The translations under genes and the position numbers were made by a program. Shown in pieces: positions 18,730 through 28,555 of a DNA stretch of 64,000 bases; within the stretch, counting starts at the first letter, position 1, and each line of letters opens with the position of its first letter. The DNA comes from Haloferax mediterranei ATCC 33500. Lineage in GTDB: Archaea; Halobacteriota; Halobacteria; Halobacteriales; Haloferacaceae. The DNA lies in NCBI RefSeq assembly GCF_000306765.2, contig NC_017941.2, positions 1,364,001-1,428,000 of the forward strand. The letters are read 5' to 3'. The notes below the pieces were generated by a model. That model did not search any database, had not been told where the DNA came from, and was given only the letters and a program-made list of their open reading frames with translations.

Positions 18730-20276
18730 ACGCGACTCACCTCCTCACTGGTACGGTCAGAAACGTATTCGCGGCCGTAGCCGGTCCACGCAGCGACGAG
18801 GAACACACTGACGAGGAACCAGCCGTGGAACACGTAGGGGAAGACAGACGCGGGGTTCACGAGCATCTCCTGGGTGAACCACGGCGTCGCCTCGCCACCG
18901 ACGAGACCCTGCATGGCCCCGAACCCGGCGAGGAGTCCGCCACCCCACGGGAAGATGTACCCGAGCGCCGAGGTGTTGGCGTCGAGGATGTTGGCACGGC
19001 GGTAGCCGTTGATGTTGAAGCGCTTGCCGAGCGTGGCGACGTAGGGCGCGATGGCAATCTCCGCTGCCGTGTTGATGGTGACCGTCGCGTTTACGAGCGC
19101 CGTTCCGAGGACCATCGTGGTCTCGGCGCGGCGGACCGTCGTCGCGATGGTGTCGATGATGAGTTCCTGAATCGCGTCGAACCCGCCACCGGCGCGCATG
19201 ACCTCAGCACCTGCGACGAGGAGCAGCGTCAGCACGATAAGCGGGAAGAACCCGACCGCGCCGGAGTAGATGCTCCCGCCGACGCCGGCTTGTGCACCGG
19301 GGACAGTTTCGACCACTGCACCGATGATTGGCAGGGTATCGACCATCTGCGTGAACCCGTTTTGCGGCGCGCTGAACAGAATCATGCTGCCAGCGGATAC
19401 GTCAACGAGTCCGGCTGCGCCGAGCATGATGTTGAACAGTGCAGCAGCGATGAGGCCCCACGAGACGGCCTCGATGATGTGCCGACCGCGGATGGCGAGA
19501 ACGATAACCACCGCGATGTCGAGCAGGTGGACGAGACCCCACGGCGAGACGGACGCGGAAACCTGCCCGGTTACGTTCGCGTGTGGCATCCCGCTCCAGA
19601 GTCCGGGAATACCGAACCCTGCGATGAGATACGCTACGATTGCGAACGCCGCCGCGACGACGGCGTATTTCACACGGGACGCGACGACGCCGCCGATGTC
19701 GGCGTCTTGGGTCACCGCGGAGACGATAGTCGTGTCACTGACGGGTGCGAGATTGTCTCCGAAGACGGCTCCGGAGAGAATCGCACCGAACAGCAGTACT
19801 GGGTTTGCGCCGAGGAGCAGGCCCGCCGGGAAGACGAGGCTCGTGAAGGCAATTGCGGTGCCGTAGCCGGTACCAATACCCGTCGCCAGGAGTGCTGCGA
19901 GCAGGAACGTCGCCGCCGGGAACAACCCGGGACCGACGTTCAGTACCGTTGCAGCCCAGACGAGACCATCGACGAAGCCGCCGACCTGAATGGTCTCGGC
20001 GAACATGCCCGCCCAAAGCCACGCGACCACAGCGGTCGCCGCGACCCGACGGGTCATGCCGGCGAAGATGACATCCGCATAATCCTTCCAGTCTCCCCGA
20101 ACAAACAGCATTCCCACGATGAGTCCTGTCAGCATCCCCGTGACGAGTCCGGTCGTATCGCCGATACCGAGGAAGCCACTTTGGAATATCGCCCATGCGA
20201 TGAACAGAGCGATGGGGAGCGCGCTGACGAGGCGCCCACCACGGAAACTGAGCTCGATGTCCGGTTCTTCTGGCAT
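18726..20276 (-). CDS. nhaC: NhaC-family Na+/H+ antiporter
   Basis: Predicted integral membrane antiporter of 516 residues with about 11-12 transmembrane segments. The central conserved motif is AILSGAVFGDNLAPVSDTT near residues 165-183, characteristic of NhaC. Other matching segments are TGIGTGYGTAIAFTSLVFPAG and ALVNATVTINTAAEIAIAPY. It would expel Na+ in exchange for protons, or a dicarboxylate/amine pair as in some relatives. A TATA-like TATATAATAGG lies about 25-30 bases ahead of the start on the same strand, suggesting a leaderless mRNA. The start is divergent from an M20 amidohydrolase; some NhaC-type carriers are paired with hydrolases of imported substrates. Confidence 0.88.
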   Translation of the reverse strand: MPEEPDIELSFRGGRLVSALPIALFIAWAIFQSGFLGIGDTTGLVTGMLTGLIVGMLFVRGDWKDYADVIFAGMTRRVAATAVVAWLWAGMFAETIQVGGFVDGLVWAATVLNVGPGLFPAATFLLAALLATGIGTGYGTAIAFTSLVFPAGLLLGANPVLLFGAILSGAVFGDNLAPVSDTTIVSAVTQDADIGGVVASRVKYAVVAAAFAIVAYLIAGFGIPGLWSGMPHANVTGQVSASVSPWGLVHLLDIAVVIVLAIRGRHIIEAVSWGLIAAALFNIMLGAAGLVDVSAGSMILFSAPQNGFTQMVDTLPIIGAVVETVPGAQAGVGGSIYSGAVGFFPLIVLTLLLVAGAEVMRAGGGFDAIQELIIDTIATTVRRAETTMVLGTALVNATVTINTAAEIAIAPYVATLGKRFNINGYRRANILDANTSALGYIFPWGGGLLAGFGAMQGLVGGEATPWFTQEMLVNPASVFPYVFHGWFLVSVFLVAAWTGYGREYVSDRTSEEVSRV

Positions 20277-20445
20277 CGTCTGTCACACTTTCGGTCTGGT
20301 ATATAATAGGCACGAATTTCCTCCAATTAGTCATCCAAGATTTCGAGTTTACTGCCACATTAACACAAGAAAGTAACATGTCCCACGGAGATTATCGGCA
20401 TATTATCGCAAGTGTTTATCATGAATCCCGGGAAATAGGCGGGTC

Positions 20446-21729
20446 ATGAGTCAACAGGCGACGATAGCGGACCTCGTATCGTTCCGGCGGGACCTCCACC
20501 GCCACCCCGAACCCGCCTGGCGCGAGTTCTACACCACCGCGCGCATCGTGGACGAACTGGAAACACGCGACCTCGATGCGCTCTACGTCGGCCCCGAGAT
20601 ACTCGATGACGACGAGCGGATGGCCGTCCCCGACGATGACGAACTCGGGAAATGGTTCGAGCGGGCACGCGATGCAGGTGCGCGGGCGGATATCCTCGAA
20701 CGTCTCGCTGGCGGCTACACGGGTGCTGTCGCCGTTCTCGAGCGCGGCGAAGGACCAACTGTCGGCCTCCGCGTGGACATCGACGCCCTCCCAATCACCG
20801 AATCCGACGACAGTGACCACCTCCCCGCGGCGGAGGGCTTCCGCTCGGAGAACGAGGGCTTCATGCACGCCTGCGGCCACGACGCCCACGCAACCGTCGG
20901 TCTCGGCGTCCTCGACGCCGTTTCCGACTCCGACTTTCAGGGAACATTCAAGGTCTTCTTCCAACCGAGTGAGGAACTCGTCGCCGGCGGAAAAGCCGTC
21001 GCAGAGGGCGGCCACCTCGACGATGTGGATTACCTACTCGCGCTTCACGTCGGTCTCGACCACCCGACGGGTGAGGTCGTCTGCGGCGTCGACGGGTTCC
21101 TCGCCGTCTCGCACTTCCGCGCGGAGTTCACCGGTGCGCCGGCCCACGCGGGGGCGAAACCTGAAGCGGGCCACAACACGAACCTCGCGGCCGCCGCGGC
21201 CATCCAGAATCTCTACGGAATTTCTCGGCACTCCGACGGCGCGACTCGGGTTAACGTCGGGTTAATGGGCGGCGGCACCGCCACGAACATCATCGCCGAA
21301 GAGTCGTTCATCGAAGGCGAGGTCCGCGGCGAGACGACTGAACTCATGGAGTACATGGAAGACCGGGCCCACACCGTCATCGAGTCGGCCGCCGAGATGC
21401 ACGATTGCGACGTCGACATTGCGGTCGAGGGGAAGGCACCGAGCGCCCGGAGCGACGACGCGCTCGCGACCATCGTCGGGCGCGTGAGCGAGGGTGTCGA
21501 CGGCGTCGAGTCAATCCTCGAAAGCGACGAACTCGGCGGAAGTGAGGACGCGACTTACCTCATGCAACACGTCCAAGACCAAGGCGGCCTCGCCGCCTAC
21601 GTCGGCGTCGGCACCGACCACCCCGGCGGACACCACACCCGGACGTTTGATGTCGACGAAGAAACAATTCGTATCGCCGTCGACGTGCTCTCGGAGAGTA
21701 TCGGCCGTATCGCCGCTGACCAGCCCTGA
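20446..21729 (+). CDS. M20-family metal-dependent amidohydrolase
   Basis: A 427-residue zinc-dependent hydrolase of the M20/AbgA-AbgB type, cleaving an N-acyl or amide bond of an amino-acid conjugate. Metal ligands are visible in MHACGHDAHATVGLG (two His and an Asp) near residues 144-158. The FFQPSEELVAGGKAVAEGG stretch provides the catalytic Glu region, and late His residues occur in DHPGGHHTRTFD. The dimerisation domain starts around AHFRAEFTGAPAHAGAKPE. The N-terminal portion differs from classic hippurate hydrolases and looks more like AbgA (p-aminobenzoyl-glutamate). A TATA-like GTGTTTATC about 27 bases upstream fits a leaderless start. It is divergent from nhaC. Confidence 0.87.
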   Translation: MSQQATIADLVSFRRDLHRHPEPAWREFYTTARIVDELETRDLDALYVGPEILDDDERMAVPDDDELGKWFERARDAGARADILERLAGGYTGAVAVLERGEGPTVGLRVDIDALPITESDDSDHLPAAEGFRSENEGFMHACGHDAHATVGLGVLDAVSDSDFQGTFKVFFQPSEELVAGGKAVAEGGHLDDVDYLLALHVGLDHPTGEVVCGVDGFLAVSHFRAEFTGAPAHAGAKPEAGHNTNLAAAAAIQNLYGISRHSDGATRVNVGLMGGGTATNIIAEESFIEGEVRGETTELMEYMEDRAHTVIESAAEMHDCDVDIAVEGKAPSARSDDALATIVGRVSEGVDGVESILESDELGGSEDATYLMQHVQDQGGLAAYVGVGTDHPGGHHTRTFDVDEETIRIAVDVLSESIGRIAADQP

Positions 21730-21827
21730 GTCGCGGGGTCTGGACATAATCGGTGGCGAAGTCCCGCACGAACGTCGGCGACGAATCGCCAGCGCTTATT
21801 TGTCCCCCCCGTGCATAGCCGCCAGCG

Positions 21828-22886
21828 ATGGGGCCGTTACGAGGTAAATCGACCGAAGACACCGACTTTCGGCCGAGCCTGGCCGTTATCGGGGTCGTTG
21901 CCGGGGTTGCCGGCATTCAGGTCGCCCTCTTTTCTACCGCCCCGGGCATCTCGTTGGTGCGGTTCGTCGTCGAACTCCTCTTGGTCCCGGTTCCACTCCT
22001 CGGCTCGTTCGCCCTCGCCGGGCTTCGTGATGCACAGGCCGTCTGGCGGCCGCTCTACGCCGGGACGCTACTCGTCGGCATCTATGCTGTGACCGACGCA
22101 CTCGACGAGGTTGTCGTCCAGCCAGACATCTTTGCCCTCGTCTTCGAAGACGGCATGCTGTTGGTTGGGTCGCTCGCGCTCGTGCTCGGAGCCGTCAGAT
22201 GGACGGCCCGTCGGGACGCCCGCGAAGAAGACCTACGCCGACGAAACGAACGACTCGACCAGTTCGCGCAGGTCGTGACCCACGACCTACGGAATCCGCT
22301 GAACGTCGCGCAGATGCGCCTCGAACTGGCTCGCGAGGGCCACGGTAACGAACACCTTTCGACAGTCGCCGACGCGCACGACCGGATGGAGGCGCTTATT
22401 CAGGACGTGTTGCAGCTCGCACGAAGCGGCGAGACCGTCGGTGAGACCGAACCGATTGGTCTCGCGAGCGTCGCAGCGAGCGCGGTTGCGAACACGAGCC
22501 TCAACGCCGCTAGCCTGACCGTCGAAGCCGACGCCGAGTTGCAAGCGGACCCCGGACGACTCACTGCAGTGTTCGAGAACCTCTTCCGTAACTCGGTCGA
22601 GCACGCAGACTCTGGTGTTCACGTTCGTGTCGGCCCCCTCGAAGACGGCTTTTTCGTCGAAGACGACGGTCCGGGCATTCCACCGGAAGAACACGACCGA
22701 ATTTTCGAGTCCGGCTACACGACCGACCCGGAAGGAACCGGGCTCGGCCTCGCTATCGTCTCTGGCGTCGCTGACGCGCACGGCTGGTCGGTTCGTGCGA
22801 CGACAGGAGAATCCGGGGGTGCCCGATTCGAGTTCCGAGACGTAGTGTTCGCAGATGAGGTTAGTACTTCGGCGTCGCGCCAGTGA
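21828..22886 (+). CDS. Membrane-bound sensor histidine kinase
   Basis: A 352-residue histidine kinase. The N-terminal 125 residues hold about four transmembrane helices ([38 protein letters not shown] and two more) without a large sensor domain. The dimerisation H-box is [19 protein letters not shown] near residue 147-165. The ATPase domain has the N-box [11 protein letters not shown]1 [16 protein letters not shown] and G2 [17 protein letters not shown]. No response regulator gene lies nearby, as is common in haloarchaea, so its partner is unknown. The last 26 bases overlap the 3' end of the convergent geranylgeranyl reductase gene. Confidence 0.9.
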   Translation: MGPLRGKSTEDTDFRPSLAVIGVVAGVAGIQVALFSTAPGISLVRFVVELLLVPVPLLGSFALAGLRDAQAVWRPLYAGTLLVGIYAVTDALDEVVVQPDIFALVFEDGMLLVGSLALVLGAVRWTARRDAREEDLRRRNERLDQFAQVVTHDLRNPLNVAQMRLELAREGHGNEHLSTVADAHDRMEALIQDVLQLARSGETVGETEPIGLASVAASAVANTSLNAASLTVEADAELQADPGRLTAVFENLFRNSVEHADSGVHVRVGPLEDGFFVEDDGPGIPPEEHDRIFESGYTTDPEGTGLGLAIVSGVADAHGWSVRATTGESGGARFEFRDVVFADEVSTSASRQ

Positions 22887-24231
22887 CCTCGTAGATGTCG
22901 TCCATGATACGGTCGCGTTCGGCCTGCCAACCTTCGAGTGCGCTCGGTCGGCTTGGGTAGCGGCCGTAGTGGGCCATCAGGTCGTCGGCGAGTCGCTTCA
23001 CCTTGAAGAAGTTCACAATCTGTCCCCAGTGGCCGTAACTCGATGCGGCAGTCTGTGCGAGGAGAACTGGGCCGAACGAGGTCGTTCCGGAGTAGAGCGC
23101 TTCGGCGAGCTTTTCTCCGGGGAGGGAGGCGATAAGCCCCATCAGGTCGTCCACGTCGACGGCCGTCGAAAGGATGTTGTACACGTCGAGGCTGGCGTAG
23201 CGCCCGCCGAAGTGGTCCATGACGCGCTGGTTGTAGCGCCAGAGGATTTCCTCGCTCACGTCACCCGTTTCGAGTGCGATGATGGCCTGTTCGCCAGCGT
23301 ACGAGCCAGCGTAGGCGGCCCCGGCGATGCCGCCGCCGGTCGTCGGGTTGACGTGGGCCGCGGCGTCGCCGACGGCCATATAGCCGGGCGCAGTCGCCGA
23401 GTCGTACGGACGCCGGGTCGGGAGCGCGGCACCGAGTTTGTCGATGACTTCCGCGCCCTCGAACTCGGAACGGGCACGAAGGTCCTTTTTCAGGTCGTCG
23501 ACGAGCTTCATCGGTTCTTCCGTCATCTGGAAGCCGAGTCCGGCGTTGATTTCGGTCTCGGTCCGCGGGAAGTACCAGACGTAGCCCGCGGCGACGTCGG
23601 CCGGTTTGAACACGAGCGCGTCGGACCACTCGACTGGCTCTGGTACTTCGACGACTTCGCGGTAGGCAGACGAGAAGTGCTGGTACGAAACGTTCGTGTC
23701 GAACGTCGCGTCGGAGAAGTCGACTTTGTCCTGTAGGAGCGAAAGCGAACCCGCACCGTCGATGACGATGTCGGCGTCGAACTCGACGACTTCGTCGTCG
23801 TACTTCGCCCGGATACCCGTGACGCGGCCGTCGTCGTCCTGTGTTACGTCCTGTACGACGGTGTCGTAGTGGAACTCAGCGCCCGCTTCGTCGGCACCCT
23901 CGATGATGAGCCGGCCGTACTCCCAGCGGTCGACGACTGCAAGTTCGCCGGGGACGGGAATGTCGAGAACAGTGTCCTCTTGTGGAATCTCGAACCGGCC
24001 GTGGTCGACATCCGTGTTCGTGAACGCGGGTTCGATTTTCGACTTCGGAATCACGTCGGGGAACGCATCTGCACCCTTCAGGGCGTCACCGCAGGCGATG
24101 TGTCCTGCTTCCTCTGCGGACTTTCGCTCGACGATTGCCACGTCGTAGCCCGCTCGTGCGATAGTCGCGGCGGCGTAGCAGCCAGAGGTTCCTGCGCCGA
24201 CGACCACCACCTCGTACTCGTGTGTGGACAT
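22861..24231 (-). CDS. Geranylgeranyl reductase (archaeal lipid double-bond reduction)
   Basis: FAD-dependent reductase of 456 residues in the geranylgeranyl reductase/digeranylgeranylglycerophospholipid reductase family. It saturates the isoprenoid chains of archaeal ether lipids (and possibly menaquinone side chains). The dinucleotide motif [17 protein letters not shown] starts at about residue 9. The conserved [11 protein letters not shown] Cys-containing segment follows near 45. The FAD-binding [18 protein letters not shown] is near 295-312. The start [14 protein letters not shown] fits the family. It is convergent with and slightly overlaps the histidine kinase gene. Which of several haloarchaeal paralogues this is cannot be settled by eye. 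Confidence 0.88.
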   Translation of the reverse strand: MSTHEYEVVVVGAGTSGCYAAATIARAGYDVAIVERKSAEEAGHIACGDALKGADAFPDVIPKSKIEPAFTNTDVDHGRFEIPQEDTVLDIPVPGELAVVDRWEYGRLIIEGADEAGAEFHYDTVVQDVTQDDDGRVTGIRAKYDDEVVEFDADIVIDGAGSLSLLQDKVDFSDATFDTNVSYQHFSSAYREVVEVPEPVEWSDALVFKPADVAAGYVWYFPRTETEINAGLGFQMTEEPMKLVDDLKKDLRARSEFEGAEVIDKLGAALPTRRPYDSATAPGYMAVGDAAAHVNPTTGGGIAGAAYAGSYAGEQAIIALETGDVSEEILWRYNQRVMDHFGGRYASLDVYNILSTAVDVDDLMGLIASLPGEKLAEALYSGTTSFGPVLLAQTAASSYGHWGQIVNFFKVKRLADDLMAHYGRYPSRPSALEGWQAERDRIMDDIYEVTGATPKY

Positions 24232-24352
24232 GGTATCACCTCCATATCGCGGGCTGAAAACTCTTTACTCCCGCACCGGTCGTTCGCACGACGATAGAGC
24301 GACCGCTGCGGAGTCAACACCAAAAAACGAGTGATTTCGAAAGTACAGACGC

Positions 24353-25477
24353 CTATCGGTTGTCTTCACCGCTGTCGTAGTGCTCGCCTGCCGCGGACGG
24401 GATATACGTGCGGCCGACGAATGCGAGGATGACGATGACCGTGATATACGGAATCGTCTGGATGAGCGAGTCGGGGAGCGTGTACCCCTGTACCTGCTGG
24501 AGACGAATCTGGACGGCGTCCAGCCCCGCAAAGAGGAACGACGCGCCGAACGCGCCGAGCGGGTTGTAGTTCCCGAAGAGGTACGCGACGATGGCGATGA
24601 ACCCCTTGCCGTTGACCATCGTCTGGTTGGTGCCGATGAACTGGCCGAGACCGAGCGACAGCGCCGAGCCGCCGATACCGGAGAGGAACCCGGAGAGGAG
24701 CGCACCCGCGTAGCGGACGCGACTCACGTCGACACCGACGGTATCGAGCGCCTTCGGGTTCTCACCGGACGCGCGGATGTGGCGGCCGAACGCCGTCCGA
24801 TTCAGGATGAACCACGACGCGGGAACCGCGACGAGCATCATGTACACCGCTGGTCCGGCGCTGAAGAGCGCGCCGAAGAACGGGATTTCGGAGAGCACGG
24901 GAATGGCCCACGTTCCGAGCGACGTGCCGAGGTTTTCGGTGTTGACGCCGCCGTAGTAGACGGTCGAAACGAACGGCGCGAGTCCGAGCGCGATGAGCCA
25001 GACGGCGAGACCGGCGATGATTTGGTCCGCCTTGTAGCGGATGCAGACCACGGCGAAAATCGCGGAGAACAGCACCGACACGAGAATGCCCGCGAAGAAG
25101 CCAATCCAGATGGCGGTGAGGCTGACGCCGACGACGGGGACGGTGAAGATGACGGTCCCCGGACCGATGACAGCCGTCGTGATAACCGCTGTAAACGCCG
25201 AGATGATGAGCAGCCCTTCCAGACCGATGTTGATGACGCCGGATTTCTCGGCGAAGATGCCGCCGAGCGCGGCAAACGTGATTGGAACCGAGAGTCGAAG
25301 CGCCGACGAGAGGGTACTGCGACTCGTGATGATGCCGAGGAGGCTCGCCCAGATACTGCTCGGGAAGAGCAGTCCGAGCAGGGCGATGAGCAAGAAGGCA
25401 CCCACTGCACCGCCGACGAGCGTCGTTCTGTAGGACAGTTCCGCGTCGCGGAGTTGGTCGATTGTGGACGTACTCAT
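24353..25477 (-). CDS. BMP-type ABC importer permease (second permease)
   Basis: A 374-residue permease of the branched-chain/nucleoside-type (BPD_transp_2) family with about eight to nine transmembrane helices. Conserved family segments are PITFAALGGIFAEKSGVINIGLEGLLI and FGRHIRASGENPKALDTVGVDV, the cytoplasmic loop that contacts the ATPase. It is the last gene of a four-gene leftward unit: binding lipoprotein, ATPase, first permease, then this gene. Its start overlaps the previous stop by four bases. Archetypal systems of this kind import nucleosides (PnrA/Bmp systems), so purine nucleoside uptake is the leading guess. Confidence 0.92.
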   Translation of the reverse strand: MSTSTIDQLRDAELSYRTTLVGGAVGAFLLIALLGLLFPSSIWASLLGIITSRSTLSSALRLSVPITFAALGGIFAEKSGVINIGLEGLLIISAFTAVITTAVIGPGTVIFTVPVVGVSLTAIWIGFFAGILVSVLFSAIFAVVCIRYKADQIIAGLAVWLIALGLAPFVSTVYYGGVNTENLGTSLGTWAIPVLSEIPFFGALFSAGPAVYMMLVAVPASWFILNRTAFGRHIRASGENPKALDTVGVDVSRVRYAGALLSGFLSGIGGSALSLGLGQFIGTNQTMVNGKGFIAIVAYLFGNYNPLGAFGASFLFAGLDAVQIRLQQVQGYTLPDSLIQTIPYITVIVILAFVGRTYIPSAAGEHYDSGEDNR

Positions 25478-26739
25478 TCGTCGTCACCTCCAGAAAGGTG
25501 TTCGCCGCCGTCCGTGGCCACGGCCTCGCGGTCCCGCTTGGGCGTGATGGAAGTGCCAATCATACGGAAGAACTCGGGCATGGCGACGAACAGGATGATG
25601 AGGCCGCGAAGGACGCCGACGAGTTGTTTCGGGACTCCCGTCTGGAACTGGACTGCGAGCGACCCGGACTTGAGCGTCCCGAACAGAAGCGCCGCCGGGA
25701 TGACACCGAACGGGTTGTTCCCCGCGAGAATGGAGACGGTGATGCCGTCGAACCCAAGAGACGGAACGTCAGTGAGCCAGTTTCCGATGACCATGAGAAC
25801 CCAGATAGCCCCGCCGATGCCGCCAAGCGCACCGGAAAGGAACATGCTGGTGACGGTCGTTCGCTTGGCGTCGACACCGCCGTATTCGGCGGCTTCTGGC
25901 TGTTCACCGCTCGTCCGCAGGTCGTAGCCGAACGACGTCCGTTCGAGCAGATACCAGACGGCGACAACCAGGGCGAGACCGAACACAAGCGCGAGAATCG
26001 AGAAGTCGCTGCCTTTCGGAAACGCCACCGGAAGGAGTGTCCCCCAGTCCGGAATCGGCGCTGTCTCGATGACCTGCGAGTCGGGGTTGCGGAAGAACTC
26101 GCTGACGAGCACCTTTGCGATGCCCGCCGCGATGAAGTTCAGCATGATGGTCGTGATGACCTCGTTCGCATCGGAGTAGGCCTTCAACGCACCCGGAATC
26201 GCGCCGTAGAGACCGCCGACTAACGCGCCCACGAGAACGGCGAGCGGAATCAGGATGATGCCACCAATGATGCCTGCCGGAAGGAACGGTGCAATGAAGA
26301 CTGCGAACAGCGCCGTCGCGAGCCCACCGAGGACGAGTTGTCCTTGCGTCCCGATGTTAAACAGGCCTGCACGGAAGGCGACGGCCACCGAAAGCCCGGT
26401 GAAGATGAGAAGCGTCGTCTCCTTGAGCGTGAAGGCGAGACCGAAGTTAAGCGGGTTCCAGTTCGGGTTAAACAGCCCGGGACTGTCGAGAAGGAAGGGT
26501 TGGCCGAGCGCTCCGTTGAACAAGACGAGGTACACATCAACCGGGTCGTAACAGAAACCGACACCGAACAGTGTTGTCGCTGCCGTCTGACATGTGGCGA
26601 CGCGTCCCGAAACGAGGACGATGGCCGCACCGATGAGCGTCGCCATGACGAGCGCGGCGAAACTAATGAGAATCCGTTCGGCCACCGAAGCGTCCGTGAG
26701 TCGCCGAAGGACGGTTTTTACCCCTCCTCTCGCACTCAT
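25474..26739 (-). CDS. BMP-type ABC importer permease (first permease)
   Basis: A 421-residue BPD_transp_2-family permease. After a short cytosolic N-terminus it has a first transmembrane helix, then an external loop (residues about 55-95) containing cysteine pairs, then the conserved core FRAGLFNIGTQGQLVLGGLATALFA and the ATPase-contact loop FGYDLRTSGEQPEAAEYGGVD. The cysteine-containing external loop is a feature of this subtype. Four-base overlaps with both neighbours (26736-26739 and 25474-25477) indicate one tightly coupled operon. Substrate as for the rest of the operon: probably a nucleoside. Confidence 0.92.
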   Translation of the reverse strand: MSARGGVKTVLRRLTDASVAERILISFAALVMATLIGAAIVLVSGRVATCQTAATTLFGVGFCYDPVDVYLVLFNGALGQPFLLDSPGLFNPNWNPLNFGLAFTLKETTLLIFTGLSVAVAFRAGLFNIGTQGQLVLGGLATALFAVFIAPFLPAGIIGGIILIPLAVLVGALVGGLYGAIPGALKAYSDANEVITTIMLNFIAAGIAKVLVSEFFRNPDSQVIETAPIPDWGTLLPVAFPKGSDFSILALVFGLALVVAVWYLLERTSFGYDLRTSGEQPEAAEYGGVDAKRTTVTSMFLSGALGGIGGAIWVLMVIGNWLTDVPSLGFDGITVSILAGNNPFGVIPAALLFGTLKSGSLAVQFQTGVPKQLVGVLRGLIILFVAMPEFFRMIGTSITPKRDREAVATDGGEHLSGGDDE

Positions 26740-28295
26740 TGAACGTCACCTACAGGAGTTTCCGTACTGGTTTCTACGGATTCGGGTCGTTCACCGGCCA
26801 TAAGCAAGCCAATCTCTTCTTCGGTGGTGTTGCGTGGGTCTACGATATCCATGAGTTCGCCGTCGTGCATGACGCCGAGGCGGTCGGAGAGTCCCTGTAC
26901 CTCGTCGAGTTTCGAGGAGACGAGGAGGACCGCCTTCCCCTGTCGTCGGAGGTCCAAGAGACGCTCGTGGATGAACTCCATCGCACCGATGTCCACACCG
27001 CGCGTCGGATGGGTGGCGACGACGAAGTCGGGTTCGCGCTCGAATTCGCGGCCGACGATGAACTTCTGCTGGTTGCCGCCCGAGAAGGACTCGGCGTCTG
27101 CGTCGGCGTGCGGTGGCCGCACGTCGTACTCGTCGATGATTCGCTCGGTGTGGCCGCGCGCGCCGGGCCAGTCAATCTGTCCGCCCGAGGAGAATTTCGG
27201 GTTGTGTTGACTACCGAGGATACTGTTCTGGACGAGGTCGAAGTCCATCACGAGTCCGCGCTCGTGGCGGTCTTCGGGGATATAGGCCATGCCGTCGTCG
27301 ATTCGGGACCGGCGAGACGCACTGGTGATATCCCGTCCTTTGTAGGTGACTCGCCCGTCGGTCGGGGTTCGGAGGCCGGTGATCGCCTCGACAAGTTGTG
27401 ACTGTCCGTTGCCGTCGACGCCGGCGATACCGAAGACTTCGCCCTCTCGAATATCGAACGAGACGTCGGAGACCGCCGGAATCCCGCGGTTGTCGTCCGC
27501 GTGGAGTCCGTCGACCGAGAGAATCTCGGTACCCGGCTCGTTCGGTTCGGCCTTCGGTTCGAGAAGGACTTCGCGACCGACCATTAGTTCAGCGAGTTCC
27601 TCGTTCGAGGTCTCGTCGGCCTTCACCGTCCCCACGTTCTTCCCGTTGCGGAGAACGGTGATGTCGTCGGCGGCGTGCATCGCCTCGCCGAGCTTGTGGC
27701 TGATGAAAATAATCGTCTTGCCCTGCGCTGTGAGTTCCTCGAAGACGTGGAACAGTTCTTCGACCTCCTGCGGCGTGAGAACCGCAGTCGGTTCGTCCAG
27801 AATGAGGATATCTGCACCGCGATAGAGTGCTTTCAGAATTTCGACGCGCTGTTGAACGCCGACACTTACGTCTTCGATAGTGTCGTCGGGGTTCACGTCG
27901 AATCCGTATCGGTTCGAGAGGTCGATGACCTCTTGGCGCGCGCGCTCCCGGTCGACGGTCGTTCCGAACCACTTTCGCGGTTCGTTGCCGAGGACGATGT
28001 TCTCGGCGACCGTCATGGGGTCGACCAGCATGAAGTGCTGGTGGATCATACCGATACCGGCGGCGATTGCATCCGCAGGGGAGTCGAAATCCCGCGGTTC
28101 ATCATTAACGTAGACGGTCCCCTCTGTGGGTTCATAGAGCCCGTAGAGGATGTTCATCAACGTCGTCTTGCCGGCCCCGTTTTCTCCCAGAAGTGCGTGC
28201 ACCGTGCCGCGCTCGACGGTCAGGTCCACGTCGTCGTTGGCTACGACGCCGGGGAACCGTTTGGTAATTTCGTCGAGATGAACAGCGGTGCTCAT
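26736..28295 (-). CDS. BMP-type ABC importer ATPase with two nucleotide-binding domains
   Basis: A 519-residue cytosolic ATPase composed of two ABC domains in tandem, as in sugar and nucleoside uptake systems (RbsA/YufO type). Domain one has Walker A GENGAGKTTLMNIL near residue 37, signature VGVQQRVEILKAL and Walker B DILILDEPTAVL. Domain two has the degenerate Walker A GVDGNGQSQL near residue 292 and signature SGGNQQKFIVGREFE. The second domain's loss of the lysine is normal for this family, meaning one active ATP site. The gap of 260 bases to the binding-protein gene upstream is longer than elsewhere in the unit and might contain a processing site or second promoter. Confidence 0.94.
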   Translation of the reverse strand: MSTAVHLDEITKRFPGVVANDDVDLTVERGTVHALLGENGAGKTTLMNILYGLYEPTEGTVYVNDEPRDFDSPADAIAAGIGMIHQHFMLVDPMTVAENIVLGNEPRKWFGTTVDRERARQEVIDLSNRYGFDVNPDDTIEDVSVGVQQRVEILKALYRGADILILDEPTAVLTPQEVEELFHVFEELTAQGKTIIFISHKLGEAMHAADDITVLRNGKNVGTVKADETSNEELAELMVGREVLLEPKAEPNEPGTEILSVDGLHADDNRGIPAVSDVSFDIREGEVFGIAGVDGNGQSQLVEAITGLRTPTDGRVTYKGRDITSASRRSRIDDGMAYIPEDRHERGLVMDFDLVQNSILGSQHNPKFSSGGQIDWPGARGHTERIIDEYDVRPPHADADAESFSGGNQQKFIVGREFEREPDFVVATHPTRGVDIGAMEFIHERLLDLRRQGKAVLLVSSKLDEVQGLSDRLGVMHDGELMDIVDPRNTTEEEIGLLMAGERPESVETSTETPVGDVQ

Positions 28296-28555
28296 CTTAA
28301 CCCATTTTTCGGGGGGGTTTGCTTAAACTCGTGGTATTCGAGTCGCCGCGGGAGTCGTCCACACGGTTTGTCGCGCCGATTTACGGGAGATTCGAATTGT
28401 TCACCAAATCATCATTTCCGCTGGTCGATACCCACAGAGCTTGTCGGAGGTGTCGGGTCGACTCACACCAGAGTTCAGGAGTCGAGATGGTGAACGCTCG
28501 GTGCAGTCGCTCCCTGTGAGACGCGTCGAAAGAAAACCGTGCGTCGTGTCGCCGC

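Noticed and set aside
18825-20306. A 493-codon forward frame opposite the NhaC gene
   Set aside because: The reverse strand encodes a clear antiporter with conserved motifs; the forward product is a charged, motif-free antisense translation.
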